DNA of 64,000 nt, taken from contig NZ_LT629693.1 in NCBI RefSeq assembly GCF_900099825.1, positions 2,294,001-2,358,000 on the forward strand, written 5' to 3'. Source of the stretch: Bradyrhizobium ottawaense (GTDB lineage Bacteria; Pseudomonadota; Alphaproteobacteria; Rhizobiales; Xanthobacteraceae). Position numbers and translations under genes: made by a program. The notes under the pieces were generated by a model. That model had not been told where the DNA came from and did no database searches. It worked only from the letters and a program-made list of their open reading frames with translations. Positions 41,700 to 50,828 of the stretch are shown here, one piece after another (position 1 is the first letter of the stretch; the number at the start of each line of letters is the position of its first letter).

Positions 41700-43031
41700 T
41701 TATTTGCCTCTCTGCGGCCTTTCAGACATCAGGAGGGAGCTCCGCTGCCCGGTGAAGTAGCTCCATAGCCATTGCATCCGGACACGCATGCGATTTTGTC
41801 GCTCAGGCAATGCGACAATATGAACAAACGCCCAGGCCAACCAGGCCAGGAATCCACTGAGTCGGATTCTGCCGCTCTCCAGGACGGCAAAATTCTTGCC
41901 GATTACGGCCATGTTGCCCTTGTCGAAGTAACGGAACGGCCGAGGCGAGGACTTGCCCCTGAGCTCCGCTGCAATGAAGCGGCCGACGTAACGACCCTGC
42001 TGAATCGCGGCTTGAGCCACACCCGGCACCGGCCGCCCGTCCTGAATTAATGAGGACGTGTCGCCTACCACAAATATTCCCTCTTGATCCGGCACGTTCA
42101 TGAAAGGTCCAACGCATGCACGCCCCGCCCGATCTGTCTTGATGTCAAGCATCTTGACGATTGGAGACGGCGCCACGCCCGCGGTCCAAAGCACCGTAGC
42201 GCTCTTGATCAATTTGCCGCCGACTGTCACGCCCTGCTCGTCCACTTTTTCCACGATGGCGCCGGTAGTCACTTTCACGCCCAGCCTATCGAGCCTTTTG
42301 GCGGCCTTTTTCGACAACGATTCGGCGTAGCTCGGCAGCACGCGACTTCCGCCCTCGATCAGTAGAATCGAGGTATTCGCAGGATCGATCGACCGATAGC
42401 TGGAACGCAGGGTAACCGTCGCCAGTTGCGCGATCGACGCGGCCAGCTCCACGCCTGTTGGGCCGGCGCCAACCAGAACGAAGGTCATTTGTCGAGCGCG
42501 CTCTTCGGCGTCGTCCGTCATTTCCGCCATTTCGTAAGCAGTGAGCAATTTGGTACGGATAACCTCCGCGTCCGCAATCGTCTTGAGCGTGGGGGCATAT
42601 CGGGCAAACTCGTCGTGACCAAAGTAACTCGGATGCACTCCGGTTGCGACTATCAAGTAATCGAAGGATACGTTCTTCAAGCGCACGCTGTTACATTCAA
42701 CCTCGACGAACCGAGACTTAAGGTTCAGGTCTTTGATTTCCCCCCAAAGCACCGACAGATTCTTCTGCTTCTCCGTAAGTTTCCGAATTGGGACAGCGAT
42801 CTCGGAAGGAGCAAGGATAGCCGTCGCGACCTGGTACAGAAGCGGCTGGAAAATGTTATGATTACGCCGATCGATCAAAATTATCTCGGCATCGCACTTT
42901 CGAAGCGCCCGCGCCGCTGCCATCCCGGCAAATCCTGCTCCGATAATTACAATGCGCTTCCGCTCAGTTCCATGAGCTTCGGCGACGGGCAATTGCGCTC
43001 GTTGCTGTGCCATTTCTAACGTCTCACTCAT
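41700..43031 (-). CDS. Type II NADH dehydrogenase (NDH-2)
   Basis: About 443 residues. FAD-binding RIVIIGAGFAGMAAARAL, quinone-site-like HNIFQPLLYQVATAILAP, second dinucleotide fold FVLVGAGPTGVELAASIAQL, and GIFVVGDTSS. A C-terminal hydrophobic amphipathic region (FLAWLAWAFVHIVAL) anchors it to the membrane. NDH-2 passes electrons from NADH to quinone without proton pumping. ATG at 43031 (GAGGG upstream) is preferred to 43160. A partner for the CyoBCD quinol oxidase 18 kb away is conceivable but not shown. Confidence 0.92.
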   Translation of the reverse strand: MSETLEMAQQRAQLPVAEAHGTERKRIVIIGAGFAGMAAARALRKCDAEIILIDRRNHNIFQPLLYQVATAILAPSEIAVPIRKLTEKQKNLSVLWGEIKDLNLKSRFVEVECNSVRLKNVSFDYLIVATGVHPSYFGHDEFARYAPTLKTIADAEVIRTKLLTAYEMAEMTDDAEERARQMTFVLVGAGPTGVELAASIAQLATVTLRSSYRSIDPANTSILLIEGGSRVLPSYAESLSKKAAKRLDRLGVKVTTGAIVEKVDEQGVTVGGKLIKSATVLWTAGVAPSPIVKMLDIKTDRAGRACVGPFMNVPDQEGIFVVGDTSSLIQDGRPVPGVAQAAIQQGRYVGRFIAAELRGKSSPRPFRYFDKGNMAVIGKNFAVLESGRIRLSGFLAWLAWAFVHIVALPERQNRMRVRMQWLWSYFTGQRSSLLMSERPQRGK

Positions 43032-43104
43032 TGTTTCCCTCACGACATGCGGATCACGGCCGATATCGAGCCAGCTCTCGGTCGGGATATCCTTTCGGCG
43101 GCTG

Positions 43105-44079
43105 TCAAGCAGTTCGAGCGGATTTGCTCGGTACCAATGAAGTCTGATCGGACTTGGCACGTAACTCGAGAAGCCCCAGCAGGACCTCGTCTCTTTGCGC
43201 GGCCAACTCGTCGATCGAGCGCGAGCCCACTTCCTCGTGCAGACCGTCGATGAGCTTTTTCTGGACTTCGGGCGTCAGCTCCGGCGACCCGAGAACCTTC
43301 CACCATGCCGTGACCGGACCGGTGAACTGCGCAAAGAAATGTTCGATGCCGCCCATTCCCCCGCCAAGGTGGTTGAGAAGCACTTGACCCATGACGCCCC
43401 AGCGCAGTCCAGGTCCCCAACATAACGCAGTGTCAACATCGGCAACGCTGACAACCCCCTCAGCAACGAGGTAATACACCTCCCGCGCCAAGGCAGCCTG
43501 GAGGCGATTGGCAACGTGGCCGGGCACTTCCTTATGAAGCCGAACGGTACGTTTCCCGAGCTTAGTGTAGAATTCTGAAGCCCGTCTGATGGTGTCTTCC
43601 GAGGTCTTTGCTCCGCCTACGATCTCCACAAGCGGGATAATGTGGGGCGGATTGAAGGGGTGACCGATGACGCATCGCTCCGGATGAGATGAACAACCCA
43701 GTTGGATCTCACTCATGGTGAGGCCGGAGGAGCTCGACGCAACAATGACGTCGGCCGGCAGGAGTTCATCGAGCTGTCCATAGAGCTTTTTCTTGAAGTC
43801 GATTCGCTCCGGACCGTTCTCCTGAACAAAGTCGGCTCGCTCAACGGCCGCCGGCAGATCAGACGTGAATTCCAGATTCGCCTGAGATGCACCGGGCGAC
43901 AGCCCCAATCTCGAGAGCGCCGGCCACGCTTCCTCGATAAATTTCTTCAGCGACGCTTCCGCGTTCGGCGCCACGTCTGTCGCTACCACCTTCAAGCCTT
44001 TTGCCAGAAACAGCGCGGCCCAGCTCGCGCCGATAACGCCCGTACCGATGATGGCGACGCGGTTGACTGATCTTGCCAT
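43105..44079 (-). CDS. 3-hydroxyacyl-CoA dehydrogenase family (L-carnitine dehydrogenase-like)
   Basis: 324 residues. NAD-binding VAIIGTGVIGASWAALFLAK, VQENGPERIDFKKKLYGQLD, catalytic His in GHPFNPPHIIPLVEIVGG, and C-terminal GPGLRWGVMGQVLLNHLGGG. The length and GGGMGGIEHF segment fit carnitine dehydrogenase/lambda-crystallin-like members better than fatty-acid HADs, but either is possible. It oxidises a beta-hydroxy acid or its CoA ester with NAD+. It lies 74 bases upstream of NDH-2 on the same strand, which could reoxidise its NADH. Confidence 0.88.
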   Translation of the reverse strand: MARSVNRVAIIGTGVIGASWAALFLAKGLKVVATDVAPNAEASLKKFIEEAWPALSRLGLSPGASQANLEFTSDLPAAVERADFVQENGPERIDFKKKLYGQLDELLPADVIVASSSSGLTMSEIQLGCSSHPERCVIGHPFNPPHIIPLVEIVGGAKTSEDTIRRASEFYTKLGKRTVRLHKEVPGHVANRLQAALAREVYYLVAEGVVSVADVDTALCWGPGLRWGVMGQVLLNHLGGGMGGIEHFFAQFTGPVTAWWKVLGSPELTPEVQKKLIDGLHEEVGSRSIDELAAQRDEVLLGLLELRAKSDQTSLVPSKSARTA

Positions 44080-44460
44080 TGAAATCCGTCCTGTGATTGT
44101 TGGTGATGATTCCGGTGCTCTAGAGGCCGCTAACTAGCCGCGCTGAATCCAGAAATTGCCTTTCCGTCGCGATGAAAACGTCCACGCGCGCAAGCTACAT
44201 CGGATCAGCAATCGGTCGCGGTGAAGCCCGCCAAATCTCTGCTAATTCTTGCGAACGATGGCGCTCGCCGTTGATGCTTGGCGGAAAGACGGAAGGATCA
44301 TCTTTGCACACCGCAGGCGCTTCGACCGCTTCGCGGCCGCACCGAACCAAGGCAGCGACGCATCTGGACCAACGTGCCGATGCACCCGCATTACGAGCGT
44401 GAGAGATGTTTGCCTGCGTAAACGGATTGCTTGAATGTTTTGCGCAGTCTGCTTTGTTGC
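44080..44460. other. Gene-free stretch
   Basis: About 380 bases with no credible ORF or RNA gene. Presumably holds the promoter for the dehydrogenase/NDH-2 genes. Confidence 0.4.
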
Positions 44461-45381
44461 CTACGAATAGACGGGTAGCTCCGCGTACGCAATTCCCGTC
44501 AAGTTGCCCTGTGCAACCAGCAATGTCTTCATGTTCGTTCCATCAAGGTCCGCGCTGTAGACTGAGCCGGCGAAATCAGTGACGAACATCCGTTGACCCT
44601 TCAGGTCCAGCGCCAGACCGATTGCCTCCATCAAATGGGTGAATAGAATCTCGGGCTGCTTGCGATTCCCCGGCGCGGCATCCATGGGCGCTCGATTGAC
44701 CGTATTGCCGCGCGGTGGATCTCCGCGGTCGGTCCAGTACATGACCCGGTTTTTCAGATCGAGGTCGAGATCGATAGGTTCCGGCAGTCCCTCGAAAAGA
44801 ACCTCGATATCTTCACGAGATGCCGGGCCTTGGCCTTTCGGAATTTCCAGATTGGCCCGAAATATTCGACCTTCGCCCGCGTTGTCCTTGCCTTTTTGGG
44901 TCCAGTAGAGCCTCCCGCCTTCAACATCCAGAGCGATGCCTACGCACCATCTTTTGGCATCACGCCGGTCGGCTTCGCCGGAGCCGGTTTGCACGAGCGT
45001 TTCGATATTTGAGCCATCGAGGTTTGAACGCATGACTCGCATGCCTTCGCGATCGCACCAGTAGAGTTTACCGTTCTTCTTGTCGAGTTGGAGCTGCTTC
45101 GGGGTAAATGTACCACCCGGAGGAATGATGATCGTGATATTCCCACCGTCGAGATCGGAGCGCTCGATCGAGCCATCGTTCGCGCTGGGATTGCCCATGT
45201 TGGTCCAGTAGATGTGGTCGGCCGCGACATCAACGACTACGCCGTCCGGAAGTTTTCGACCCTCATTGACGATAACCTTCAGGTCCGATCCGTCGGGGTT
45301 CGCCGAAAATATGCGCCCGCCACCGAGATCGAGAAAAAACAGTCGACCGGCGGTACGCTTAATTCCAAATTGCGACCTCAT
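44461..45381 (-). CDS. YWTD-type beta-propeller protein (LDL-receptor class B repeats)
   Basis: 306 residues, no signal peptide. Repeated blades of the YWTD kind: GRLFFLDLGGGRIFSANPDG, HIYWTNMG, KLYWCDREGMRVMRSNLDGS, RLYWTQKG and VMYWTDRG, each followed by an I-x-R/x-N/D-L-D-G segment. This matches six-bladed LDLR class B propellers known from animal receptors and some bacteria. Function in bacteria is open (sugar-ester lactonase-like or protein-binding). GGAG is seven bases before ATG 45381. No operon partner. Confidence 0.85.
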   Translation of the reverse strand: MRSQFGIKRTAGRLFFLDLGGGRIFSANPDGSDLKVIVNEGRKLPDGVVVDVAADHIYWTNMGNPSANDGSIERSDLDGGNITIIIPPGGTFTPKQLQLDKKNGKLYWCDREGMRVMRSNLDGSNIETLVQTGSGEADRRDAKRWCVGIALDVEGGRLYWTQKGKDNAGEGRIFRANLEIPKGQGPASREDIEVLFEGLPEPIDLDLDLKNRVMYWTDRGDPPRGNTVNRAPMDAAPGNRKQPEILFTHLMEAIGLALDLKGQRMFVTDFAGSVYSADLDGTNMKTLLVAQGNLTGIAYAELPVYS

Positions 45382-45745
45382 CTTTCAGCTCCAGCCGTTG
45401 CTGCTTCCAAATGCCCTTTGGATGCAGAAAGTTGGCGACCAGTATATCCGCCCGCCTGACGGGTCATTCGAGAAACTCCGTCACCCGCGGCGACTGTCAT
45501 GCAATATGGTGGAACACACGAATAAATCCCGCCAAAGCGTCCCAAATCCATGCAAACAGTGAGTTGAGCGAGCTGTCAGTGCATTCGATGGGACTTCGTC
45601 GCACTTCTCTTGTTTTTTGTGAGAATTTGCTTTTTTTGGCAGCATTGCCTCGGAACGACCAGGGATCGGAGGGTTCAGCATGCGCTGATCAGTGTTGACC
45701 TGGCTCTCCCCGAACGATGAACATCACGCCGGCCGGGGGAAATCC
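45382..45745. other. Gene-free stretch
   Basis: About 365 bases between the propeller gene and the end of the large regulator. No ORF or RNA was recognised; AT-rich runs near 45600-45640 are present without a hairpin I can confirm. Confidence 0.35.
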
Positions 45746-48610
45746 TCAGCAGATCCCAGCGAGGTCGCCTTCGAGCAGCCGTTTCGCATATTGAAGATCG
45801 GCAGTCTCGAAGCCTTCCTCGAATCGACGATACACCGACAGCAGTAGCTCGCGGGCTTCGATGGTCCGACCTTGTTGATGCCACAATCGAGCGAGGCTAC
45901 TTGTAGCACGCAGTTCCCAGGACAATGCGCCTTGCCGACGTGCCCAGTCGATGGATTTTTGCAGGCAACTCTCCGCCTCAGAGATGTCCGTCGTCCCACT
46001 CTGCTGCAGAAGTTCACCCTTTATGCGCAGCAGTTCGGCAACTGCCCATCGCCCTCCGGCACGCTCAGAGTGAGTAACGGCCTCGTCGATAGTCGCAAGT
46101 CCTTCAGCCGTATCGCCCGCAAGGCCGAAGGCTTCTGCGAGCTCGCCAAGCGTTTCCAAGTATCGCACATCGGATCTTAACTCTCGAAGCTCGATCAACG
46201 TAGTGCGTAGAAGCCTCAAGCCATTTTCGGTATCTCCGCGCTTGACCCGTATCGCGGCCTCGTGGCTCCGGCCCCAGCACTGCCAGAGAACGAGACCATG
46301 TGTTGACGAATCGTGGAGCAACCTCGCAACCGCGCGCTCCGCCGAGACCAGATCACCGACGTACAGGCTGACCTGGCACAGCGACCCGGCTAAAACAATG
46401 CAGCGCGACACGGCGTGATCGAGCGCCTCGGCTTCCGCGGCTGCCATGTGCGCGGTTCTCATCGCCTGATCGGGAAACCCCTGCATCCATAGAACGCGAG
46501 CAAGCATGGCTCGGGAGAGAATTCTTTGGTCGAACCGAAATCGATTTATGTCGGAACGGGGAGAGACAGCTACATATCGATTGAGTACGCGATCGAGGTA
46601 ATGACGAGCGTTGTGCTGATCGCCCAGCCAGTGCAACGACCAGCCGATCATTCTGTCTCCTATCAAGAGATTGGCCGGGTCGTCAGTACTCTTGGCAACG
46701 TCGCAAAACTGTCGAGCCAGCGTTTCCGCAATCTCATATTCGCCGGCAGTCTGCCGATAGCCCCAAAACCCCATCAATGTTCGCAATCGATGCTCGGTGT
46801 CCCCCAGCGTCTCGGCAATCCGAAGGGCGTTTGTCCAAGCCTCGCCGGTCTCAGGCTGGACACCCCTAGTATAAATCAGCGACGCCGCAAGTGCCTCGAA
46901 GAGAAGCATCTCGCGACGCGTGCCCCGCCTACCGACGCCAAGATTACCTATTGCCTTTTCCATCCAGAAGCGACATTCGGTCAACAACGACATGCCAAGC
47001 CAAATAGCCCCAGAGGCCGCTGCCAACTCTACTCCAAGCGACCTATCCCCGCCGGGTTCAAATGACCAGGTGAGCGCGGCGCGAATATTGTCAATCTCAG
47101 GTGCGAACGCAGAAGCCGTGTCGCTCACATCCGAATCGGACAAAACTGCTTCTAGCGAATCTCGATAGTAGACTGCGTGATTGCGGCGAAGTGCATCTGC
47201 TTCACCGCTCTCAACGAGCTTTGTCATAGCATAGGCTCGCGTGGTTTCTAGCAGTCGGAACCGAACATCTCGATCGCCCAAATCTGCCGCGACTAGGGAC
47301 TTAAGGACCAAATTCGCGACTGCATCCGCAATGTTCGACCCACTCGCATTCGGGGTTGCGGCGACAACACTTGCTCCTTCATGCGTAAAGCCGCCGGCGA
47401 AGACCGCCAGGTGCCGGAAGACCGTCTGCTCTTCTTGGCTTAGCAGCTGATGGCTCCAGTCAAGCGCTGCGGCGATGGTTTGATGTCGAGGCTGATCCCC
47501 GCGGCGTCCCAGTGTCAAAATGCGTAAGCGATCGTCAAGGCCCGCCACAAGCCCGCGGATCCCTAATGCATCGACGCGGGCGGCCGCGAACTCGATTGCA
47601 AGCGGGATCCCATCCAGTTCGCGACAGATATGAGCTACGCTCGCAGCGTTCTCATCTGTCACCTTGAAATCATTGACCGTCGCCGCGGCGCATTCGGCGA
47701 ACAGTTGTACCGCTGGAAACCTGAGAGCCTCGTTAGCGCTGAGCCCGACAGACTGCATGGGGCTCTCCAGCGGAGGCAGGCGATGCACTTGCTCTCCTTC
47801 TAAGCGAAGAGGCTCGCGGCTAGTCGCTAGAATGTGAACCGCGCGTGCCCCCTTCAAGACTTCGGTCGCCATGGTTGCGGCGGCGTCAATCACATGCTCG
47901 CAGTTGTCGAGCACGAGTAACATCTGCTTGTCCCGCAGAGAGGCAATCAGGCTAGGTAGCGGATCGTCAGATCTAACCTCGCGACCCAACGCGGAAGCCA
48001 ACGCTGTTGGAACCAGGCGAGGTTCGGCAATCCGCGCGAGATCGATCAACCATACCCCGTGCGCATAGGAAGATAAAGTTTCCTCGGCCACGTCGAGAGC
48101 GACGGCGGTTTTGCCGATGCCACCCGATCCGACGATGGTGACCAGGCGCTGCATCGACAGTCGCTGCGCAAGGTTGTCGATAATCTCGCGCCGGCCGATC
48201 AAGCGAGTCAATTTGACCGGCAGATTGTGCCGCCGGGATGCTGTCGCAAAGTCCACCGCCGGTAGCCCAGACTCGTCGCAGATCGTCACGGGCGCGACGA
48301 AACGATAGCCTCGACCTGGAACATTCAAGAGATATCGGGCCCCCCCGCGCCCGTCACCCAGAACCCGACGCAAACCTGCGACGTGGACTTTAAGATTCCC
48401 CTCTTCAACAACCGTGTTTGGCCAGACACGCGCGATCAGCGCGTGTTTGCTGAGCAGCTCGCCAGGGCGTTCGACGAGGGCGATCAGAATATCGAGCGCA
48501 CGGCTACCTATACGGAGCGACTTCTCAGCGTCGAGCAGCAACCGTTGTCTAGGAAATAGCCGAAAGGTACCGAACGAGATTTCACGATCGGCCGGGTTGG
48601 TGTCAGCCAC
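45746..48610 (-). CDS. Winged-helix/STAND-ATPase/TPR regulator (copy 1)
   Basis: 954 residues. N-terminal OmpR/PhoB-type winged helix (about 10-105: GSRALDILIALVERPGELLS, VEEGNLKVHVAGLRRVLGDG, NVPGRGYRFVAPV). Then a STAND/AP-ATPase with Walker A VTIVGSGGIGKTAVAL, Walker B MLLVLDNCEHVID and sensor HILATSREPLRLEGE, then a winged-helix-like arm and a TPR-like helical half (about 560-954). STAND proteins switch on by ligand-dependent ATP exchange and oligomerise. This one would then bind DNA directly through its N-terminus. It is about the same length as the paralogue at 50829. No receiver domain, so the signal is probably sensed by the TPR part. Confidence 0.9.
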   Translation of the reverse strand: MADTNPADREISFGTFRLFPRQRLLLDAEKSLRIGSRALDILIALVERPGELLSKHALIARVWPNTVVEEGNLKVHVAGLRRVLGDGRGGARYLLNVPGRGYRFVAPVTICDESGLPAVDFATASRRHNLPVKLTRLIGRREIIDNLAQRLSMQRLVTIVGSGGIGKTAVALDVAEETLSSYAHGVWLIDLARIAEPRLVPTALASALGREVRSDDPLPSLIASLRDKQMLLVLDNCEHVIDAAATMATEVLKGARAVHILATSREPLRLEGEQVHRLPPLESPMQSVGLSANEALRFPAVQLFAECAAATVNDFKVTDENAASVAHICRELDGIPLAIEFAAARVDALGIRGLVAGLDDRLRILTLGRRGDQPRHQTIAAALDWSHQLLSQEEQTVFRHLAVFAGGFTHEGASVVAATPNASGSNIADAVANLVLKSLVAADLGDRDVRFRLLETTRAYAMTKLVESGEADALRRNHAVYYRDSLEAVLSDSDVSDTASAFAPEIDNIRAALTWSFEPGGDRSLGVELAAASGAIWLGMSLLTECRFWMEKAIGNLGVGRRGTRREMLLFEALAASLIYTRGVQPETGEAWTNALRIAETLGDTEHRLRTLMGFWGYRQTAGEYEIAETLARQFCDVAKSTDDPANLLIGDRMIGWSLHWLGDQHNARHYLDRVLNRYVAVSPRSDINRFRFDQRILSRAMLARVLWMQGFPDQAMRTAHMAAAEAEALDHAVSRCIVLAGSLCQVSLYVGDLVSAERAVARLLHDSSTHGLVLWQCWGRSHEAAIRVKRGDTENGLRLLRTTLIELRELRSDVRYLETLGELAEAFGLAGDTAEGLATIDEAVTHSERAGGRWAVAELLRIKGELLQQSGTTDISEAESCLQKSIDWARRQGALSWELRATSSLARLWHQQGRTIEARELLLSVYRRFEEGFETADLQYAKRLLEGDLAGIC

Positions 48611-48828
48611 GTCAATGCTCTTACAGGACCAATTTAAACGGAGTTCTCATTGTCACGAGAAAAAGAGTGGTCAAAGAAATAGGTGCAACGTGGCAGGCTT
48701 AGCAACGGCAAGAGGACGCCTGCCGCGACTACTCTGCGCTACCAATGGACTGCGCATCGTCGAACCGGCACGTGCCGGCAAGAACTAGCATGCGGTCTAA
48801 CGCTATCGATCCGTCTAGGCCTACGTGC

Positions 48829-49335
48829 CTATTTCCCGTAGATCGTCCTAAGAAGTGGGAGAACTAGGGGAGCGACATGAATCGAGCCACGGGTTCCGGC
48901 GTTGCCTTCGCGGACGACCGGAGCGACGAAATAGTAACCCCTGTTTGCTACATTGACAAAATATCGACTGCCGCCAATGCCATCGCGAAGTGCTCTGCGC
49001 AAGGCTGACACGTGAACAGTAAGGTTCGCCTGTACCACGAATGTGTTTGGCCAGACTCTGGCCATGAGTTCGTCTTTGCTGACCAAGTCGCCGGCTCGTT
49101 CGACCAGGGCAATCAGAATATCTAGAGCCCGACCGCCGAGATGAACTGGTTCGCCCCCTGACAATAAGAGCCTTTGCCTCGGCAGCAGCCGAAAAGAGCC
49201 GAATAAGAACGCGTCCTCACCTGAGGGAGCTTCTCGCGCTAGGTATCGGTCGATACCAGGTATTGCCAGCCGCAACTCAAAATCGGCAAAGTCGCGTTTT
49301 GTTCCTTCTAGTTTCGTCTCGGGGAAGGTGGCCAT
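48829..49335 (-). CDS. Winged-helix-only paralogue of the STAND regulators
   Basis: 168 residues. Residues about 42-145 repeat the winged helix of the flanking large regulators (FGSFRLLPRQRLLLSGGEPV, GRALDILIALVERAGDLVSK, VSALRRALRDGIGGSRYFVN). It ends soon after, at RTIYGK, with no ATPase. It could be a truncated gene, but the clean ATG and stop and its own N-terminal extension also allow a functional DNA-binding competitor. About 220 bases upstream of the large copy 1, same strand. Confidence 0.8.
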   Translation of the reverse strand: MATFPETKLEGTKRDFADFELRLAIPGIDRYLAREAPSGEDAFLFGSFRLLPRQRLLLSGGEPVHLGGRALDILIALVERAGDLVSKDELMARVWPNTFVVQANLTVHVSALRRALRDGIGGSRYFVNVANRGYYFVAPVVREGNAGTRGSIHVAPLVLPLLRTIYGK

Positions 49336-49569
49336 GTCCTTACCTCGTTCATGCTGCGATTGCTCGGTACCCTAAGGACTGCAATTCAACTTTAGGCCGC
49401 TTCGGACCCTGCGTCGAATTAAGAGAGGTTAAGCGCAGTTAATTTCGCCATGCAGCCTCCCAAGATACGACTTTGGCTAACCTTTCCTACCGCCGCAACA
49501 TACCCTCCCATCCCAGATGTGCTTCCACTCGTCGGTTTGGCTGCCCTCCGCGTGGCAGCAGCCAGCGAG

Positions 49570-50007
49570 TTATTTGACCTGAATTGAAATGGCCTCATTG
49601 CGTGCAAGCAACGCCCGAAACACCCATTGCCCGGCTTCGTCAATTTTTGCCGCAGCGATTTCAACAGCAGCATTGGCGCACCGTTCATATCGATCGGCGC
49701 GAGCATGGAGCTTGTCCGTTTGCCGCATCGCTTTCCACTCGACTACCTGGACGCTTGTTTCAAGTTTCTCTTCCTCAATCCATCGATGAAGGTCTGCGCG
49801 GGCTGCCGCAAGCTTGGCTCGGCTATGCTCGATGAGCTTCTCCATTTCAAGGAGTTGCTCGTGCCATTCCGGTTCTGTAGCCGCCATCCCGCCTTCCACC
49901 GTGGTGCCAAACCGATCGCAGGCCGTCATTAAGATCGAAAGGTTGAGACGGAGGTCTTCTTGGAATTGATCAGTATTTCCGTTCACAGCCCGTCCGCTCC
50001 CCGCCAT
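49570..50007 (-). CDS. Coiled-coil hypothetical protein
   Basis: About 145 residues starting at ATG 50007. Mostly helical, with heptad-like stretches (WHEQLLEMEKLIEHSRAKLA, RADLHRWIEEEKLETSVQVV, RADRYERCANAAVEIAAAKI). No known family or signal peptide. It lies between the two winged-helix groups, its only contextual clue. Confidence 0.55.
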   Translation of the reverse strand: MAGSGRAVNGNTDQFQEDLRLNLSILMTACDRFGTTVEGGMAATEPEWHEQLLEMEKLIEHSRAKLAAARADLHRWIEEEKLETSVQVVEWKAMRQTDKLHARADRYERCANAAVEIAAAKIDEAGQWVFRALLARNEAISIQVK

Positions 50008-50498
50008 TTTAAATCGTTGATCGATAATACACCGCTGCAAAATAGCTGAAGCAAAACCCGCCAAAATTTGCGAAATACCTAATAAGGATTGTGCTCAGGG
50101 GTTGAGCTCTTAGCTCGCGAATACAGAAAATCCTCCGCTCAAGTGCGCTGAGATAACGGCTGAACTGACGATCGCGAAACTGGAACGTCAATATGCTGCT
50201 CAGGTCAATAAGGTCGTTGGAATGGCCAAAAATGTTTCTCATCCTCTAGGTGTCCGCTTCGCCGAAAACCCGCAAGACGATCTTGATCTGAGTGAAAACG
50301 CCCGATGTGAGGTCGCGCACAGCGCCCGTTCTCTCACGCCTGCCGACGGCGATTCTCGAATGCGACTTATGGGGAAGTTGGAAGCTGAACGACTGGCAGG
50401 CGGCGCGCCGCAGAGCGCATGGAAGCCTTACAAGTCAAAATGCGGAGAGTCAGCAACGAAGGCCAGACTCTAGCGAGAGCATCCCGCGCGAATCTCCA

Positions 50499-50538
50499 CC
50501 AACATCTTTTGATCTCCGCCAACATCTTTTGATCTCCA
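50499..50538. repeat. Tandem duplication of a 20-bp unit
   Basis: CCAACATCTTTTGATCTCCG (50499-50518) is followed directly by the same 20-mer with A as last base. Located about 290 bases upstream of the proposed start of the second STAND regulator, so it could be in its leader or promoter region. The open frame continues through it. Confidence 0.8.
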
Positions 50539-50828
50539 TAGGAGCAGTACAGAATCGGAGGTCCGACGATGTTTTGCAGGCACAGGGCCGAAGCCATTAC
50601 CTATTGTCCAACAAGAGCTTCTTCAACTCGTCGGCGCAAAGCGGACATTGCCAAAATATCGACATTCGGCTAGGGATCAAAGACGACGGTTCGGCGATGT
50701 CCACGCCACGTCCGTCCGAGGCCCTCGCGGCTAGGCGCCTCGGAACGGATGGAGGTTTAATCGATCAATGGCGATTGGCGGGGCACCACAGCTCAGCCGG
50801 CCATTCCCACGAACTGTCCGAGGTCGTT

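Noticed and set aside
49419..49706. A 95-codon minus-strand ORF
   Set aside because: It overlaps the coiled-coil protein gene in another frame and has no features of its own.
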